From Hyphomicrobiales bacterium (GTDB lineage: Bacteria; Pseudomonadota; Alphaproteobacteria; Rhizobiales; Rhizobiaceae): a stretch of 64,000 bases of DNA. The translations under genes were made by a program, and so were the position numbers. The notes beneath the pieces are model-generated. The model ran no database searches. It was not told the origin of the DNA and was given only the letters and a program-made list of their open reading frames with translations. Location: positions 162,520 to 226,519 of the forward strand of contig UCCA01000022.1 in the NCBI GenBank assembly GCA_900470805.1, written 5' to 3'. This document shows, piece by piece, positions 1 to 8,940 of this stretch (its first letter is position 1; the number at the start of each line of letters is the position of its first letter).

Positions 1-245
1 GCGGCTTCCTTTCTCGAGCCCCGACACCGACAGAGGCCAGCGAGCCGTAACGTCGAATTGCCGATCGACACCGTTCTGGTGGCTGAAATGGCACATCGAT
101 AAAATTCGAATAAAGCCCGAAACCGGCTTCTAACCACACTGCCAAACTTACCCTTCCGAACGCGCCAAACCGGGCCGCTTGTTCGAAATTCGGAAAGGAA
201 AACGGCCTCAGATGCCCCCGTGTGATGAAACGGGGAGTGCGAGAC

Positions 246-1280
246 ATGGCAATTCTGGTGACGGGCGGTGCCGGCTATATCGGCAGCCATATGGTCTGGA
301 CGCTGCTCGATGCAGGCGAACAGGTCGTCGTCCTCGATCGTCTCTCCACCGGCTTCCGCTGGGCCGTCGCCCCTGAAGCGCGCTTCTATCTCGGTGATGT
401 TGCCGATGCCGAACTGCTGAAGACGATCTTCATCGAAAACGACATCGAGGCCATCATCCACTTCGCCGGCTCCGCCGTCGTGCCGGTCTCCGTTTCCGAT
501 CCGCTGTCCTATTACGACAACAACTCCGGCAAGACCCGCGCGCTGATGAGCGCCGCGATCAGCGCTGGCATCCGTCATTTCGTCTTCTCCTCGACCGCTG
601 CCGTCTATGGTCCGCAAAAGACCACAGACCCGGTCCGGGAAGACGCCTCGCTCAATCCCGAGAACCCCTATGGTCAGTCGAAGCTGATGACGGAGTTTAT
701 GTTGCGCGATGCGGCTGCCGCCTATGACTTCAACTATGTGGCGCTGCGCTATTTCAATGTCGCCGGTGCCGATCCGCTCGGCCGCGCCGGCCAGTCGACG
801 GCAGGCGCCACCCACCTGATCAAGGTCGCCTGCGAGGCGGCGCTTGGTCGTCGCGACAGCGTCAGCGTCTACGGCATCGATTACCCCACCCATGACGGCA
901 CCGGCGTCCGCGACTATATCCATGTCACCGACCTCGCCGAGGCGCACCTGAAGGCTCTCCAGCACCTGCGCCGCGAGCGCGGCTCGCTGGTCGCCAATTG
1001 CGGCTATGGGGCCGGCTATTCGGTGCTGGATGTGCTGAACATGGTGACCCGCCTTCACGGCCAGTCCTTCAAGATACACATGGCGCCGCGCCGCCCCGGC
1101 GATTCCGCCAGCGTCGTCGCCGACAGCACGCTGGCGCATCGCGTGCTGGACTGGACGCCGCGCTACGACTCGCTCGAAACCATCGTCCGCAGCGCGCTGG
1201 ATTGGGAACTGTCGCTGATCGACCGCAAGGTCGACGACCTGCAAGGCATCCACCGCGCACTGGCGGCGGCATCCTTCTGA
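246..1280 (+). CDS. galE: UDP-glucose 4-epimerase
   Basis: Interconverts UDP-glucose and UDP-galactose in the cytoplasm, supplying galactose units for exo- and lipopolysaccharide (called exoB in several rhizobia). The protein of 344 residues begins with the NAD-binding Rossmann motif TGGAGYIGSH; an SSTAAVYG stretch carries the catalytic Ser and is followed by ENPYGQSK with the YxxxK pair of short-chain dehydrogenase/reductases. An in-frame ATG lies 24 bases upstream (222), but the start at 246 puts the Rossmann motif at the usual distance from the N-terminus. The length fits the family. It stands alone, followed by a 214-base gap. Confidence 0.93.
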   Translation: MAILVTGGAGYIGSHMVWTLLDAGEQVVVLDRLSTGFRWAVAPEARFYLGDVADAELLKTIFIENDIEAIIHFAGSAVVPVSVSDPLSYYDNNSGKTRALMSAAISAGIRHFVFSSTAAVYGPQKTTDPVREDASLNPENPYGQSKLMTEFMLRDAAAAYDFNYVALRYFNVAGADPLGRAGQSTAGATHLIKVACEAALGRRDSVSVYGIDYPTHDGTGVRDYIHVTDLAEAHLKALQHLRRERGSLVANCGYGAGYSVLDVLNMVTRLHGQSFKIHMAPRRPGDSASVVADSTLAHRVLDWTPRYDSLETIVRSALDWELSLIDRKVDDLQGIHRALAAASF

Positions 1281-1494
1281 GCAGCGGATATCGGCCGTCG
1301 CGACGATGGCCGCACCTGTCGCAGGCTTGCGACCGGCGAGGCAACTGCGGCGTTTCCTCTTGCGTCAGCCATCGACTATCCCGGCGAACGCTATAGGTTT
1401 GTGCGCAAGCAGTTCGTCGCGCCGAGCGCGCGACGACGCCACAGCAAGCTGGAACCGCTGCATCCCCCGCGGCGCGTTCGATAAGGAGACCCGG

Positions 1495-2559
1495 ATGCAC
1501 GACAAAGTCGATCATCACGACATCTTGCACGAGCGTCACGGATCCACCGGGATCATTCGCCTGAACCGTCCGCGGGCCCTGAACAGCCTGACGCTGGAGA
1601 TGATCCGCGGCATATCGGCAGCGCTCGACGATTTCGCCGCCGATGCGGATGTGGCCACCGTGGTGATCACGGGGGAGGGCGAGCGCGGCTTCTGCGCCGG
1701 TGGCGATATTCGCGCCTTGCATGAAAGCGGCAGGACTGGCACGCCGCTGGCCGAAACCTTCTGGCGCGAGGAATTCCGGCTCAACCATCGCATATCAACC
1801 TATCCGAAGCCCTATGTGGCGCTTATGGACGGAATCACCATGGGCGGCGGCGTCGGCCTGTCCTCGCACGGGCGCCACCGCGTCGTTACCGAGCGCACCC
1901 GCTTTGCCATGCCGGAGACCGGCATCGGTTATTTCCCCGATGTCGGCGCCACCTGGCTGCTGCCGCACGCTTCGGGCGAGGTCGGTATCTGGATGGGGTT
2001 GACGGGCCTGGAAGTTGGTGCCGCCGACGTCATCTATGCCGGGCTCGCCGATGTGCAAGTGGCCGCCTTCCAGCTGCCGGAACTGGTGGACACCCTGGCC
2101 GGTTTGTCGCGGGGCGCCAGTTCGCGTGACGTCGATGTCGTGCTCAAGAACCTCTCGACCGATCCGGTCAAGGGGCCGCTGCGACTGAACACCAACCTGA
2201 TCGAACGCTGTTTCCGCTTCGGCAGCGTCGGCGAAATCGTTGCTGCTTTGAAAGCCGAAAAAGCTGAGTTCGCCGTCGAAACGTTGCGCGCGCTTGAGTT
2301 ACGCTCGCCGACCAGCCTGACGCTGGCGCTTTATCTCCTGCATCAGGGCAGGCAGAGTCGCAACCTCGGCGAATGCCTGCGCCGCGAATTCGGCGCCTGC
2401 CTGGGGATATTGAACAGCGCCGATTTCTACGAGGGCATCCGCGCCGCCGTCATCGACAAGGACCGCAATCCGAAATGGACGCCGGCAACCCTCGATGCAG
2501 TCGATCAAGCGGCGATCGAAGCCATCCTGCTGTCGCCGGAATCGCCACTTGTGCTGTAG
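1495..2559 (+). CDS. Enoyl-CoA hydratase/isomerase family, 3-hydroxyisobutyryl-CoA hydrolase type
   Basis: Crotonase-fold protein of 354 residues. The oxyanion-hole segments GFCAGGDIRAL and DGITMGGGVGLS are visible, and FAMPETGIGYFPDVG and the C-terminal block IDKDRNPKW are typical of 3-hydroxyisobutyryl-CoA hydrolases, which hydrolyse a valine-catabolism intermediate; some relatives are annotated simply as enoyl-CoA hydratases. The frame is open further upstream, but the ATG at 1495 is preceded by AAGGAGA at a proper distance and gives the family length. No valine-pathway neighbours are in view, so the substrate is inferred. Confidence 0.85.
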   Translation: MHDKVDHHDILHERHGSTGIIRLNRPRALNSLTLEMIRGISAALDDFAADADVATVVITGEGERGFCAGGDIRALHESGRTGTPLAETFWREEFRLNHRISTYPKPYVALMDGITMGGGVGLSSHGRHRVVTERTRFAMPETGIGYFPDVGATWLLPHASGEVGIWMGLTGLEVGAADVIYAGLADVQVAAFQLPELVDTLAGLSRGASSRDVDVVLKNLSTDPVKGPLRLNTNLIERCFRFGSVGEIVAALKAEKAEFAVETLRALELRSPTSLTLALYLLHQGRQSRNLGECLRREFGACLGILNSADFYEGIRAAVIDKDRNPKWTPATLDAVDQAAIEAILLSPESPLVL

Positions 2560-2573
2560 GCGGTAACGCGACC

Positions 2574-2840
2574 CTACATCGGGAAGTCGGGAATGGTCTC
2601 GCGCCGTGTGAGCTTCAGCGTCCGGTCCGGCTGCAGGATATAGGTCTCCAGCATCTTGGTGCCGGTCGAATCATAGAATGTGTTGTGGAGCACGCTGCCC
2701 GGCGGCGATTTGGTCAGCTTGGTACGCGGCTGTCCGCCATAGGTGATGCTGCCGGGAATGGGTTTTAGCTCGGCAGTATCGCTGGTCGAGCATCCGGCCA
2801 GGAGAAACGTCGCAAGCACGGCCGGTATCAGGGGTTTCAT
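2574..2840 (-). CDS. Small lipoprotein of unknown function
   Basis: An 88-residue protein with a hydrophobic N-terminus ending in the lipobox LLAGC, so it should be lipid-modified and held at the inner or outer membrane. After the Cys comes a polar region with no domain I recognise. It runs convergent to the crotonase gene, 14 bases away. The frame is open upstream, and a start three codons earlier (MRMIAMKP) is possible; the chosen Met gives a standard signal length. Function unknown. Confidence 0.6.
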   Translation of the reverse strand: MKPLIPAVLATFLLAGCSTSDTAELKPIPGSITYGGQPRTKLTKSPPGSVLHNTFYDSTGTKMLETYILQPDRTLKLTRRETIPDFPM

Positions 2841-3022
2841 CGCAATCATCCGCATTTTGGATTTTGACATCCATGGTCTCGCTGTTGATATGGCCTTCCT
2901 ACCCGCAAGCGCCAAGGGCTGATGCGGTCTCATCTCGAAAATACTGCCGTTGCGACTGAGCACATGCAACGAAATGCCGCGCTGCGACGTTAGCCGGTAG
3001 GAGAGTTCGCGAGGAGGCGACC

Positions 3023-3298
3023 ATGGTACTGCTGTTCCAGACATATGCGGGGCCCGAGGACAACGGCGAGCGGGGCCATAGCGAGGCATCGACGCGGGCC
3101 GCCATCGAAAGCGCGCTGGCCGCCGATGCGGAGCTCGATTGCACCGAAATCACCGTCACAATGCTCGGCTCCTATGCCGTGCTGGAGGGCTTTGTCCATT
3201 CCGCCGGCGAACTGGTGAATGCCATGCTGATTGCTGAAGATGTGGTCGGCAAGGGCAATGTCCATAGCCGGTTGTTGCGGCGCGGAGATGGGGCATAG
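3023..3298 (+). CDS. BON-domain protein
   Basis: A 91-residue protein with the shape of one BON domain: an alpha-helical start (TRAAIESALAADAELD), then a beta/alpha unit (ITVTMLGSYAVLEGFVHSAGELVNAMLIAEDVVG) and a final basic strand. BON domains are thought to bind phospholipid or other envelope components. There is no signal peptide. The ATG is preceded by GAGGCGA. It appears monocistronic; its role is not predictable from context. Confidence 0.65.
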   Translation: MVLLFQTYAGPEDNGERGHSEASTRAAIESALAADAELDCTEITVTMLGSYAVLEGFVHSAGELVNAMLIAEDVVGKGNVHSRLLRRGDGA

Positions 3299-3448
3299 TG
3301 CCGTTCAGCGCGCCGGAGAGTGCCACAATGAAATTCGCAAGTCGAAATTCCAAGTAGAAACTTAACGACATGCTGAAATGCCGGCGTTGATCTGGAACTA
3401 ATCCAGAGGACATTCCGTTACTGCAGTAATCGAACACGGGAGAATGGC

Positions 3449-3709
3449 ATGACGCGCTTTCTTCGACTTGGAATGCCTGCCCTCGCATTGGCCGTCGCCG
3501 CCTTTGCCCTGCCGGCCGCCGCCTCGCTTGAGGTCAACAGCGATTATTCCGCGCTCGAGCGGGATGATGTCGTGCTGGCGCAATATGACGCCGGTGTCGC
3601 CTGCGTGCCGCCAAGCGCTCACTATGTCCCGTCCTTCATCCGCGCCAATGACGGTACCATCATCGGTGTCGGCTATGTCGAGGTAGAGAGCGCAGCATCC
3701 GGTTGCTGA
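3449..3709 (+). CDS. Small secreted hypothetical protein
   Basis: An 86-residue protein with a clear Sec signal peptide (basic MTRFLRLG, hydrophobic core, cleavage expected after LPAAA), leaving about 60 mature residues. The mature part contains two Cys residues (VACVPP and the C-terminal SGC) that could form a disulfide in the periplasm. A GGGAGA element precedes the ATG. I do not recognise the family. Confidence 0.6.
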   Translation: MTRFLRLGMPALALAVAAFALPAAASLEVNSDYSALERDDVVLAQYDAGVACVPPSAHYVPSFIRANDGTIIGVGYVEVESAASGC

Positions 3710-4046
3710 TCCCGGTAAGAACGAATTAACCGCCACGATCGCGCGCCTTCGAAGCGCAATCTCTGATTGTGTTTTGGTCGAAGCATTTCGATCATAAGCA
3801 ATGTCTAAGCAACTGTTTTGAAAAGGAATATACGAGGCCCGCCTGCGCTTGTGGCGCAGAGGGTGACGAGCCTCTGACCATCATCATGATGGCTGGGAAT
3901 GTTCTAGTAAGACGTGTGGGATGATGACAACGGCTTTCTCCGAGAGCCCACGACAAGCTCCCGCCAAGGTTAAGCAAAAATCAACCTTGCTTTATTTCGA
4001 TCCACTTGCGGAGCATTTCGACCCCGAATGGGCTGTTCGGCTTTCT
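3710..4046. other. 337-base intergenic region
   Basis: Lies between two convergent small genes. It is lower in GC than its surroundings and holds a 6-bp inverted repeat (CAGAGG/CCTCTG near 3857-3874) without a T-run. I see no convincing gene, RNA or terminator in it; open frames here run into the antisense side of the DUF982 gene. Confidence 0.4.
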
Positions 4047-4289
4047 TCAGTGAACGTGAAGCCGCGCCTCTTCGGCGGCAGCCATGAATTCCGCGCGGGC
4101 CTCTTCCACGCTTTTGCGACCATCCAGGGCTGCCCGGCAGGTGCTACGCGCCTTGAGATAGCGCAGGCCGCGAACACTTGGCCAGAGTTCGGTCAGGCAC
4201 TTCAACGCGTCGAACGGCCCGGAGATCATCCGCGCACCCGTGGTCTCGAAGCCGAGGTGGATCGGATCATTCCATTTTTCGCTTGCCAT
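4047..4289 (-). CDS. DUF982 family protein
   Basis: An 80-residue protein matching the rhizobial DUF982 pattern: a GPFDALKCL block, a WPSVRGLRY block with the conserved Trp-Pro, then an AxxxCxxAL segment and a C-terminal helix AEFMAAAEEA. These proteins are often present in many copies in Rhizobium genomes; their function is unknown. The start at 4289 has a strong GGAGGAG site in front; the longer upstream open frame lacks one. Confidence 0.8.
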   Translation of the reverse strand: MASEKWNDPIHLGFETTGARMISGPFDALKCLTELWPSVRGLRYLKARSTCRAALDGRKSVEEARAEFMAAAEEARLHVH

Positions 4290-4449
4290 GTGCGCACTCC
4301 TCCGTAGCTCACGCCAATACAGTAACGCGTTCTGCCCGCTCCTCCGGCAAAGCAGTATGCCGAAGTATTTTAGCGATAAATCAGAAACCCGCAAATGGGA
4401 AAATGCAATGCGTTCGGCTGTGCGAACCAAAGAGGTATCCCCCTGCAAA

Positions 4450-4471
4450 CACTCGGCCTTTCGGCCGAGTG
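4450..4471 (-). terminator. Likely terminator hairpin of the 80-residue secreted protein gene
   Basis: A perfect 9-bp stem (CACTCGGCC/GGCCGAGTG) with a TTTC loop lies just past the stop codon of the minus-strand gene ending at 4500. On that strand it is followed by GTTTGC, only a weak T-run, so termination efficiency is uncertain. Confidence 0.5.
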
Positions 4472-4499
4472 GAGAGGATCGATCGGTCTGCGCGATCGT

Positions 4500-4742
4500 T
4501 TAGCTGCAGACGCGCGTGGTCTTCGTCACCAGGCGGCCGTGGCTGTGATACTTCACGGTCTTCATGCGGCAATGAGCGCGCACGGGATGACGGCGATTGT
4601 CATGCCGGTAGGCGGGGCGGTGGTCGCGATCATGATAACCCGGCTGGCCGACGCGGATCGTGACGCTGTCTGCAAACGACGGCATTGCGGTTGCGCTCAG
4701 CGAAGCGATGGCGATAACGGCTGCGGTGATAAACTTCTTCAT
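4500..4742 (-). CDS. Small secreted basic, histidine-rich protein
   Basis: An 80-residue protein starting MKKFITAAVIAIASLSATAMPSFA, a textbook signal peptide with cleavage after SFA. The mature part is rich in His, Arg and Asp (for example YHDRDHRPAYRHDNRRH) and has two Cys residues near the end. A TGGAGA ribosome-binding site precedes the ATG at 4742; an in-frame ATG at 4754 is less likely because that site would then be coding. Periplasmic metal or polyanion binding would fit the composition but is a guess. Confidence 0.65.
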   Translation of the reverse strand: MKKFITAAVIAIASLSATAMPSFADSVTIRVGQPGYHDRDHRPAYRHDNRRHPVRAHCRMKTVKYHSHGRLVTKTTRVCS

Positions 4743-4870
4743 GCTGGTCTCCATTCATGTGGCGCTGAATAACGTTCGTATCGAGCATTTGTTCAATACG
4801 AATAATAAGTGCAGCATGAATGTCAGCTGAGAGACCTGTTCATGTGGTGGTCATGGGCTGGAGTGAGAGC

Positions 4871-5020
4871 TTACGAGGGAACGATCGTGTAGACGAACAC
4901 GGCCTTGTAGACGGCGAGTGCGCCAAACACAGCGGTGATGCCTGCAAGCACCATGGCAACGATGATGATCGCCTTCGTCGTGCGGCTGTTCGGTTCGCCC
5001 TGCTGGTCGGTGCTGTTCAT
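4871..5020 (-). CDS. 49-residue single-span membrane protein
   Basis: A short frame reading MNSTDQQGEPNSRTTK, then a hydrophobic span (AIIIVAMVLAGITAVFGALAVY), then a short tail ending IVPS. This is the profile of a one-pass inner-membrane miniprotein, probably N-terminus inside because of the Arg/Lys before the span. A purine-rich GAGAGAGA stretch precedes the ATG. No family is recognised and expression is unproven. Confidence 0.5.
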   Translation of the reverse strand: MNSTDQQGEPNSRTTKAIIIVAMVLAGITAVFGALAVYKAVFVYTIVPS

Positions 5021-5204
5021 CGTCGTCTCTCTCATGTGTAAGGCTTGATGGCCACATGACGGGAGCGGCCCAATTCCAGGAACCTCTTACCCGTCCTGGA
5101 ATTTTTTCGCAAATTTTTGGAGACAAAGTGTGGATAAAGCCGAACTTCGATAGTCGGTGCGCGCTCGCACCAAACGTAAGTTTCTGATCTTTATGGGAGA
5201 AAAC

Positions 5205-5279
5205 TGGTGCTGCCGAGTGGGATTGAACCACCGACCTCACCCTTACCAAGGGTGTGCTCTACCACTGAGCTACGGCAGC
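5205..5279 (-). tRNA. tRNA-Thr (anticodon GGT)
   Basis: On the minus strand the sequence starts GCTGCCG and ends CGGCAGC plus an encoded ACCA tail. The D-arm (AGCTCAGTGGTAGAGC), an anticodon arm with stem CACCC/GGGTG and loop TTGGTAA (anticodon GGT), and the T-arm with GGTTCAATCC are all present. The length is 75 with CCA. Confidence 0.95.
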
Positions 5280-5431
5280 GAAGGACCAGACGCTGCAACC
5301 ATTCGGCTGCGTTGCGTGAACGGGGCGGCTATTGCCACAGCTTTCGGGCAAGTGCAAGCCGCAATTTCCATCTTGGCTCAGATTAACGTTGCCACTTTTG
5401 GATTGCCGCGAATTCAGATAAGCCATTTCCC

Positions 5432-5626
5432 ATGACCGAAGACACTGAAAACCCGAAGAACGGCCGCAAAGCGGTGATCGAACAGCAGGCGAAACTGCGT
5501 CGTGACCGGGCCGCGGAAAAATTGCGGGAAAACCTCTCGCGCCGCAAACAGCAGACGCGCGCCCGCCGTTCCGGCCAGGCGGATGAGACAAATGGGCTGC
5601 CTGCCGCAAAAATGGACGAATCGTAA
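5432..5626 (+). CDS. Small conserved hypothetical protein upstream of murA
   Basis: A 64-residue, very basic, probably mostly helical protein (ENPKNGRKAVIEQQAKLRRDRAAEKLRENLSRRKQ is split here only by description: Lys/Arg and Glu alternate through residues 7-40). As far as I recall, a short protein of this kind commonly precedes murA in rhizobia. No signal peptide or membrane span. Function unknown; the charge suggests nucleic acid or ribosome contact, which is inference. Confidence 0.65.
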   Translation: MTEDTENPKNGRKAVIEQQAKLRRDRAAEKLRENLSRRKQQTRARRSGQADETNGLPAAKMDES

Positions 5627-5732
5627 TGTTCCGTCCGCTTCGAATTGAAGCCTGCGCGGATTTCGTCTAAAGACCCGCATCCTTTTAAAAGACCTGAGTT
5701 TCAGAAAGGCGGGCATCGCCCGTAAGCGCCCC

Positions 5733-7025
5733 ATGGATCGTATCAGAATTGTCGGCGGTAATGAGCTGAATGGCATCATTCCGATTTCCGGCGCCAAGAA
5801 TGCCGCCCTGCCGCTGATGATCGCCTCGTTGCTGACCAGCGATACGCTGACGCTCGAAAACGTGCCGCATCTGGCCGACGTCGAGCAGCTGCTGCGCATT
5901 CTCGGCAATCACGGCGTCGACGTGTCGGTCAATGGCCGTCGCGAGCGTCAGGAAGACAGCTACTCCCGCACCATCCATTTCACCTGCCGCACCATCGTCG
6001 ACACCACCGCTCCCTATGAGCTGGTCTCGAAGATGCGCGCCTCCTTCTGGGTCATCGGCCCGCTTCTCGCCCGCGAAGGCCAGTGCCGCGTCTCGCTGCC
6101 GGGCGGTTGCGCCATCGGCACGCGTCCGGTCGATCTCTTCCTCGAAGGCTTGACCGCGCTCGGGGCCAATCTCGAGATCGACGGCGGCTATATCAACGCC
6201 ACGGCCCCCAAGGGCGGCCTGATCGGCGCCAAGTACACCTTCCCGAAGGTCTCTGTCGGCGCCACCCACGTGATGATGATGGCGGCAACGCTTGCGCGCG
6301 GCACCACCGTTATCGGCAACGCCGCCCGCGAGCCCGAAGTCGTCGATCTCGCCAACTGCCTGATCGCCATGGGCGCCAAGATCACCGGTGCCGGCACCGC
6401 GACCATCACCATCGAAGGCGTCACCACGCTGTCGGGCGCCCGCCACCGCGTCCTGCCGGATCGCATCGAGACCGGCACCTATGCCATGGCCGTTGCTATG
6501 GCCGGCGGCGACGTCGTGCTTGAAAATACCGATGTGGCTCTGCTGGACACCGCGCTGGAAACCCTGCGCCGCGCCGGCGCCGAGATTTCGCCGACAAATA
6601 ACGGCATGCGTGTTCGTCGCAATGGTGCAGGCATCCGCCCCGTCGATATCGTCACCGATCCGTTCCCGGGCTTCCCGACCGACCTGCAGGCGCAGTTCAT
6701 GGCGCTGATGACGCGCTCGACCGGCGTATCGCACGTCACCGAGACCATCTTCGAAAACCGCTTCATGCACGTGCAGGAACTGGCCCGCCTTGGCGCCAAG
6801 ATCTCGCTCTCGGGCCAGACGGCGAAGATCGAAGGCGTGCCGCGCCTCAAGGGTGCGCCTGTTATGGCGACCGACCTGCGCGCATCCGTGTCGCTTGTCA
6901 TCGCCGGCCTCGCTGCCGAAGGCGAGACCATGGTGTCGCGCGTCTATCACCTCGATCGCGGCTTCGAGCGGCTGGAAGAAAAGCTCACCCGCTGCGGCGC
7001 CATCGTCGAACGCGTCAGCGAATAA
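5733..7025 (+). CDS. murA: UDP-N-acetylglucosamine 1-carboxyvinyltransferase
   Basis: Transfers enolpyruvate from PEP to UDP-GlcNAc, the first committed step of peptidoglycan synthesis, in the cytoplasm. The 430-residue length is standard. The N-terminal ISGAKNAALPL carries the conserved Lys22-Asn23 pair, and SLPGGCAIG carries the catalytic Cys (Cys126, equivalent to E. coli Cys115), the residue attacked by fosfomycin. The C-terminal RVYHLDRGFERLEEKL motif is also typical. The gene is followed by a hairpin and then a DUF2948 gene. Confidence 0.97.
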   Translation: MDRIRIVGGNELNGIIPISGAKNAALPLMIASLLTSDTLTLENVPHLADVEQLLRILGNHGVDVSVNGRRERQEDSYSRTIHFTCRTIVDTTAPYELVSKMRASFWVIGPLLAREGQCRVSLPGGCAIGTRPVDLFLEGLTALGANLEIDGGYINATAPKGGLIGAKYTFPKVSVGATHVMMMAATLARGTTVIGNAAREPEVVDLANCLIAMGAKITGAGTATITIEGVTTLSGARHRVLPDRIETGTYAMAVAMAGGDVVLENTDVALLDTALETLRRAGAEISPTNNGMRVRRNGAGIRPVDIVTDPFPGFPTDLQAQFMALMTRSTGVSHVTETIFENRFMHVQELARLGAKISLSGQTAKIEGVPRLKGAPVMATDLRASVSLVIAGLAAEGETMVSRVYHLDRGFERLEEKLTRCGAIVERVSE

Positions 7026-7045
7026 GCCTGAGCCGCACGCGAATT

Positions 7046-7073
7046 GACCAGGGGCGATCATTCGCCCTTGGTC
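7046..7073. other. Hairpin downstream of murA
   Basis: A 12-bp stem (GACCAGGGGCGA pairing with TCGCCCTTGGTC, one G-T pair) and a TCAT loop lie 20 bases past the murA stop. There is no T-run, so it may be a transcript-stabilising or attenuating hairpin rather than a full terminator. Confidence 0.5.
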
Positions 7074-7163
7074 CCGGTTGCGCAATGCGCCGCCGCGCCT
7101 TATGTCCCTTGTCTCACGGCATCGCCATTCCGGCGATGCCAATGGTAACGGGGTACTGCCTGA

Positions 7164-7601
7164 ATGACCGACCTGAAGCTTGTCGCGCTCGATAGCGAAG
7201 ATCTTGCCGTCGTTTCCGCGCATACGCAGGACAGCGTCTTCAAGGTCGCCGATCTCTCATGGTCGCCGCGTGACCATCAGTTCTCCATCGCCGCCAACCG
7301 TTTCGTCTGGGAAGAAGCCGCAGGCAAGCGCAAGGGCTTCGAGCGCCGCCGCGCCGCGCTGGTCTTCAAGCGCGTCCTTGCTGTCCGCTCGGTAGGCATC
7401 AATCAAAAGAAGACCGATGAGGTGCTGTCGCTGCTCGCCATCCGCTTCGAGCAGAAGGGCGAGGGGCCGGAGGGCTCCATCGAGGTCGATCTCGCCGGCG
7501 GCGCCACGATTGCGCTCGACGTCGAATGCATCGAGGTTCAGCTTGCCGATATCGGCGGCGCATGGGAAACCGCCTCCAAGCCGCGCCATCCCGGCGCCTG
7601 A
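7164..7601 (+). CDS. DUF2948 family protein
   Basis: A 145-residue protein matching the alphaproteobacterial DUF2948 family: LKLVALDSEDLAVVSAH near the start, then the FERRRAALVFKRVLAV block, and a C-terminal IEVDLAGGATIALDVECIE segment. No signal or membrane span; cytoplasmic. It lies directly before hisD, 37 bases away and probably co-transcribed, a neighbourhood conserved in rhizobia. Function unknown. Confidence 0.8.
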   Translation: MTDLKLVALDSEDLAVVSAHTQDSVFKVADLSWSPRDHQFSIAANRFVWEEAAGKRKGFERRRAALVFKRVLAVRSVGINQKKTDEVLSLLAIRFEQKGEGPEGSIEVDLAGGATIALDVECIEVQLADIGGAWETASKPRHPGA

Positions 7602-7638
7602 TATCCGCATTATCGACTTTAGGAAGAGGAATTGACGC

Positions 7639-8937
7639 GTGGCAATCTGGCTGGATCAGGCATCGGGTGATTTCGAGCAGCGCTTCGCGGCGTTTCTGAC
7701 GACCAAGCGCGAGATGTCGGAAGACGTCAACGTCACCGTTCGCGCCATCATCGATGACATCAGGGCCCGCGGCGATGCGGCGCTGGCCGAGTATTCCAGA
7801 AAATTCGAGGGCATCGATTTCGCGCAGACGCCGATGCGCGTCACCGAGGCCGAGATCGACGCTGCCGTCGAGGCAACGCCGGCCGAAGTGCTGGGCGCGC
7901 TCAAGGTCGCCGCCGTCCGTATCGAATCCCACCACGCCCGCCAGCTTCCCAAGGACGACATCTACGAGGATGCCATGGGCGTCACCCTTGGCTCGCGCTG
8001 GACCGCGATCGAGGCGGTCGGCCTTTATGTGCCGGGCGGCACCGCGAGCTATCCGAGTTCGGTGCTGATGAACGCCATTCCGGCCAAGGTCGCCGGTGTC
8101 GATCGCATCGTCATCGTCGTGCCTGCCGCCGGTGGCCAGGTCAATCCGGCCGTGCTCGCCGCCGCCAAGATCGCCGGCGTCACGGAAATCTACCGCATCG
8201 GCGGCGCTCAGGCGGTCGCGGCGCTGGCCTATGGCACCGAGAGCATCGAGCCCGTCGCCAAGATCACCGGCCCCGGCAATGCCTATGTCGCCGCCGCCAA
8301 GCGCCACGTCTTCGGCACCGTCGGCATCGACATGATCGCCGGCCCTTCGGAAGTGCTTGTTATCGCCGACAAGGAAAACAATCCGGATTGGATCGCCGCC
8401 GATCTGCTGGCGCAGGCCGAGCATGATGTCAGCGCCCAGTCGATCCTCATCACCGACGATGCCGAGTTCGGCAAGGCCGTGGAAGCCGCCGTCGAGCGTC
8501 AGCTGAAGACGCTCAACCGCGCCGAGACCGCCGCCGCCAGCTGGCGCGACTTTGGCGCCGTCATCCTCGTCAACGAGATCAAGGATGCCATTCCGCTGGC
8601 AAACCGCATCGCCGCCGAGCATCTGGAACTCGCGGTGGCCGATCCCGATGCGCTGGTCGACAAGATCCGCAACGCCGGCGCCATCTTCATCGGCGCCCAT
8701 ACGCCCGAAGTGATCGGAGACTATGTCGGCGGCTCCAACCACGTGCTGCCGACGGCGCGTTCGGCGCGCTTCTCGTCGGGCCTCTCGGTTCTGGATTTCG
8801 TCAAGCGCACCTCGATCCTGCGCCTCGGACCGGAGCAGTTGCGCACGCTTGGCCCTGCCGCCATCGCGCTTGCTGTCTCCGAAGGGCTGGACGGCCATGC
8901 GCGCTCGGTTGCGATCCGTTTGAACCTCGAAAGGTAG
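7639..8937 (+). CDS. hisD: Histidinol dehydrogenase
   Basis: Catalyses the last two steps of histidine synthesis, L-histidinol to L-histidine with two NAD. The 432-residue length is standard. The signature GGTASYPSSVLMNAIPAKVAGV, the NAD-binding GPGNAYVAAAKR, the GPSEVLVIAD block and the catalytic His-containing AQAEHD and AAEHLELAV segments are present, as is the substrate-binding GGSNHVLPT. The start codon is GTG, behind AGGAAGAGGA. It is followed at 3 bases by the UPF0262 gene, so the two are co-transcribed. Other his genes are not in the window. Confidence 0.97.
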   Translation: MAIWLDQASGDFEQRFAAFLTTKREMSEDVNVTVRAIIDDIRARGDAALAEYSRKFEGIDFAQTPMRVTEAEIDAAVEATPAEVLGALKVAAVRIESHHARQLPKDDIYEDAMGVTLGSRWTAIEAVGLYVPGGTASYPSSVLMNAIPAKVAGVDRIVIVVPAAGGQVNPAVLAAAKIAGVTEIYRIGGAQAVAALAYGTESIEPVAKITGPGNAYVAAAKRHVFGTVGIDMIAGPSEVLVIADKENNPDWIAADLLAQAEHDVSAQSILITDDAEFGKAVEAAVERQLKTLNRAETAAASWRDFGAVILVNEIKDAIPLANRIAAEHLELAVADPDALVDKIRNAGAIFIGAHTPEVIGDYVGGSNHVLPTARSARFSSGLSVLDFVKRTSILRLGPEQLRTLGPAAIALAVSEGLDGHARSVAIRLNLER

Positions 8938-8940
8938 GCG

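Noticed and set aside
5685..7223. 512-codon open frame antisense to murA
   Set aside because: Opposite murA with its active-site motifs; no recognisable fold in the antisense translation.
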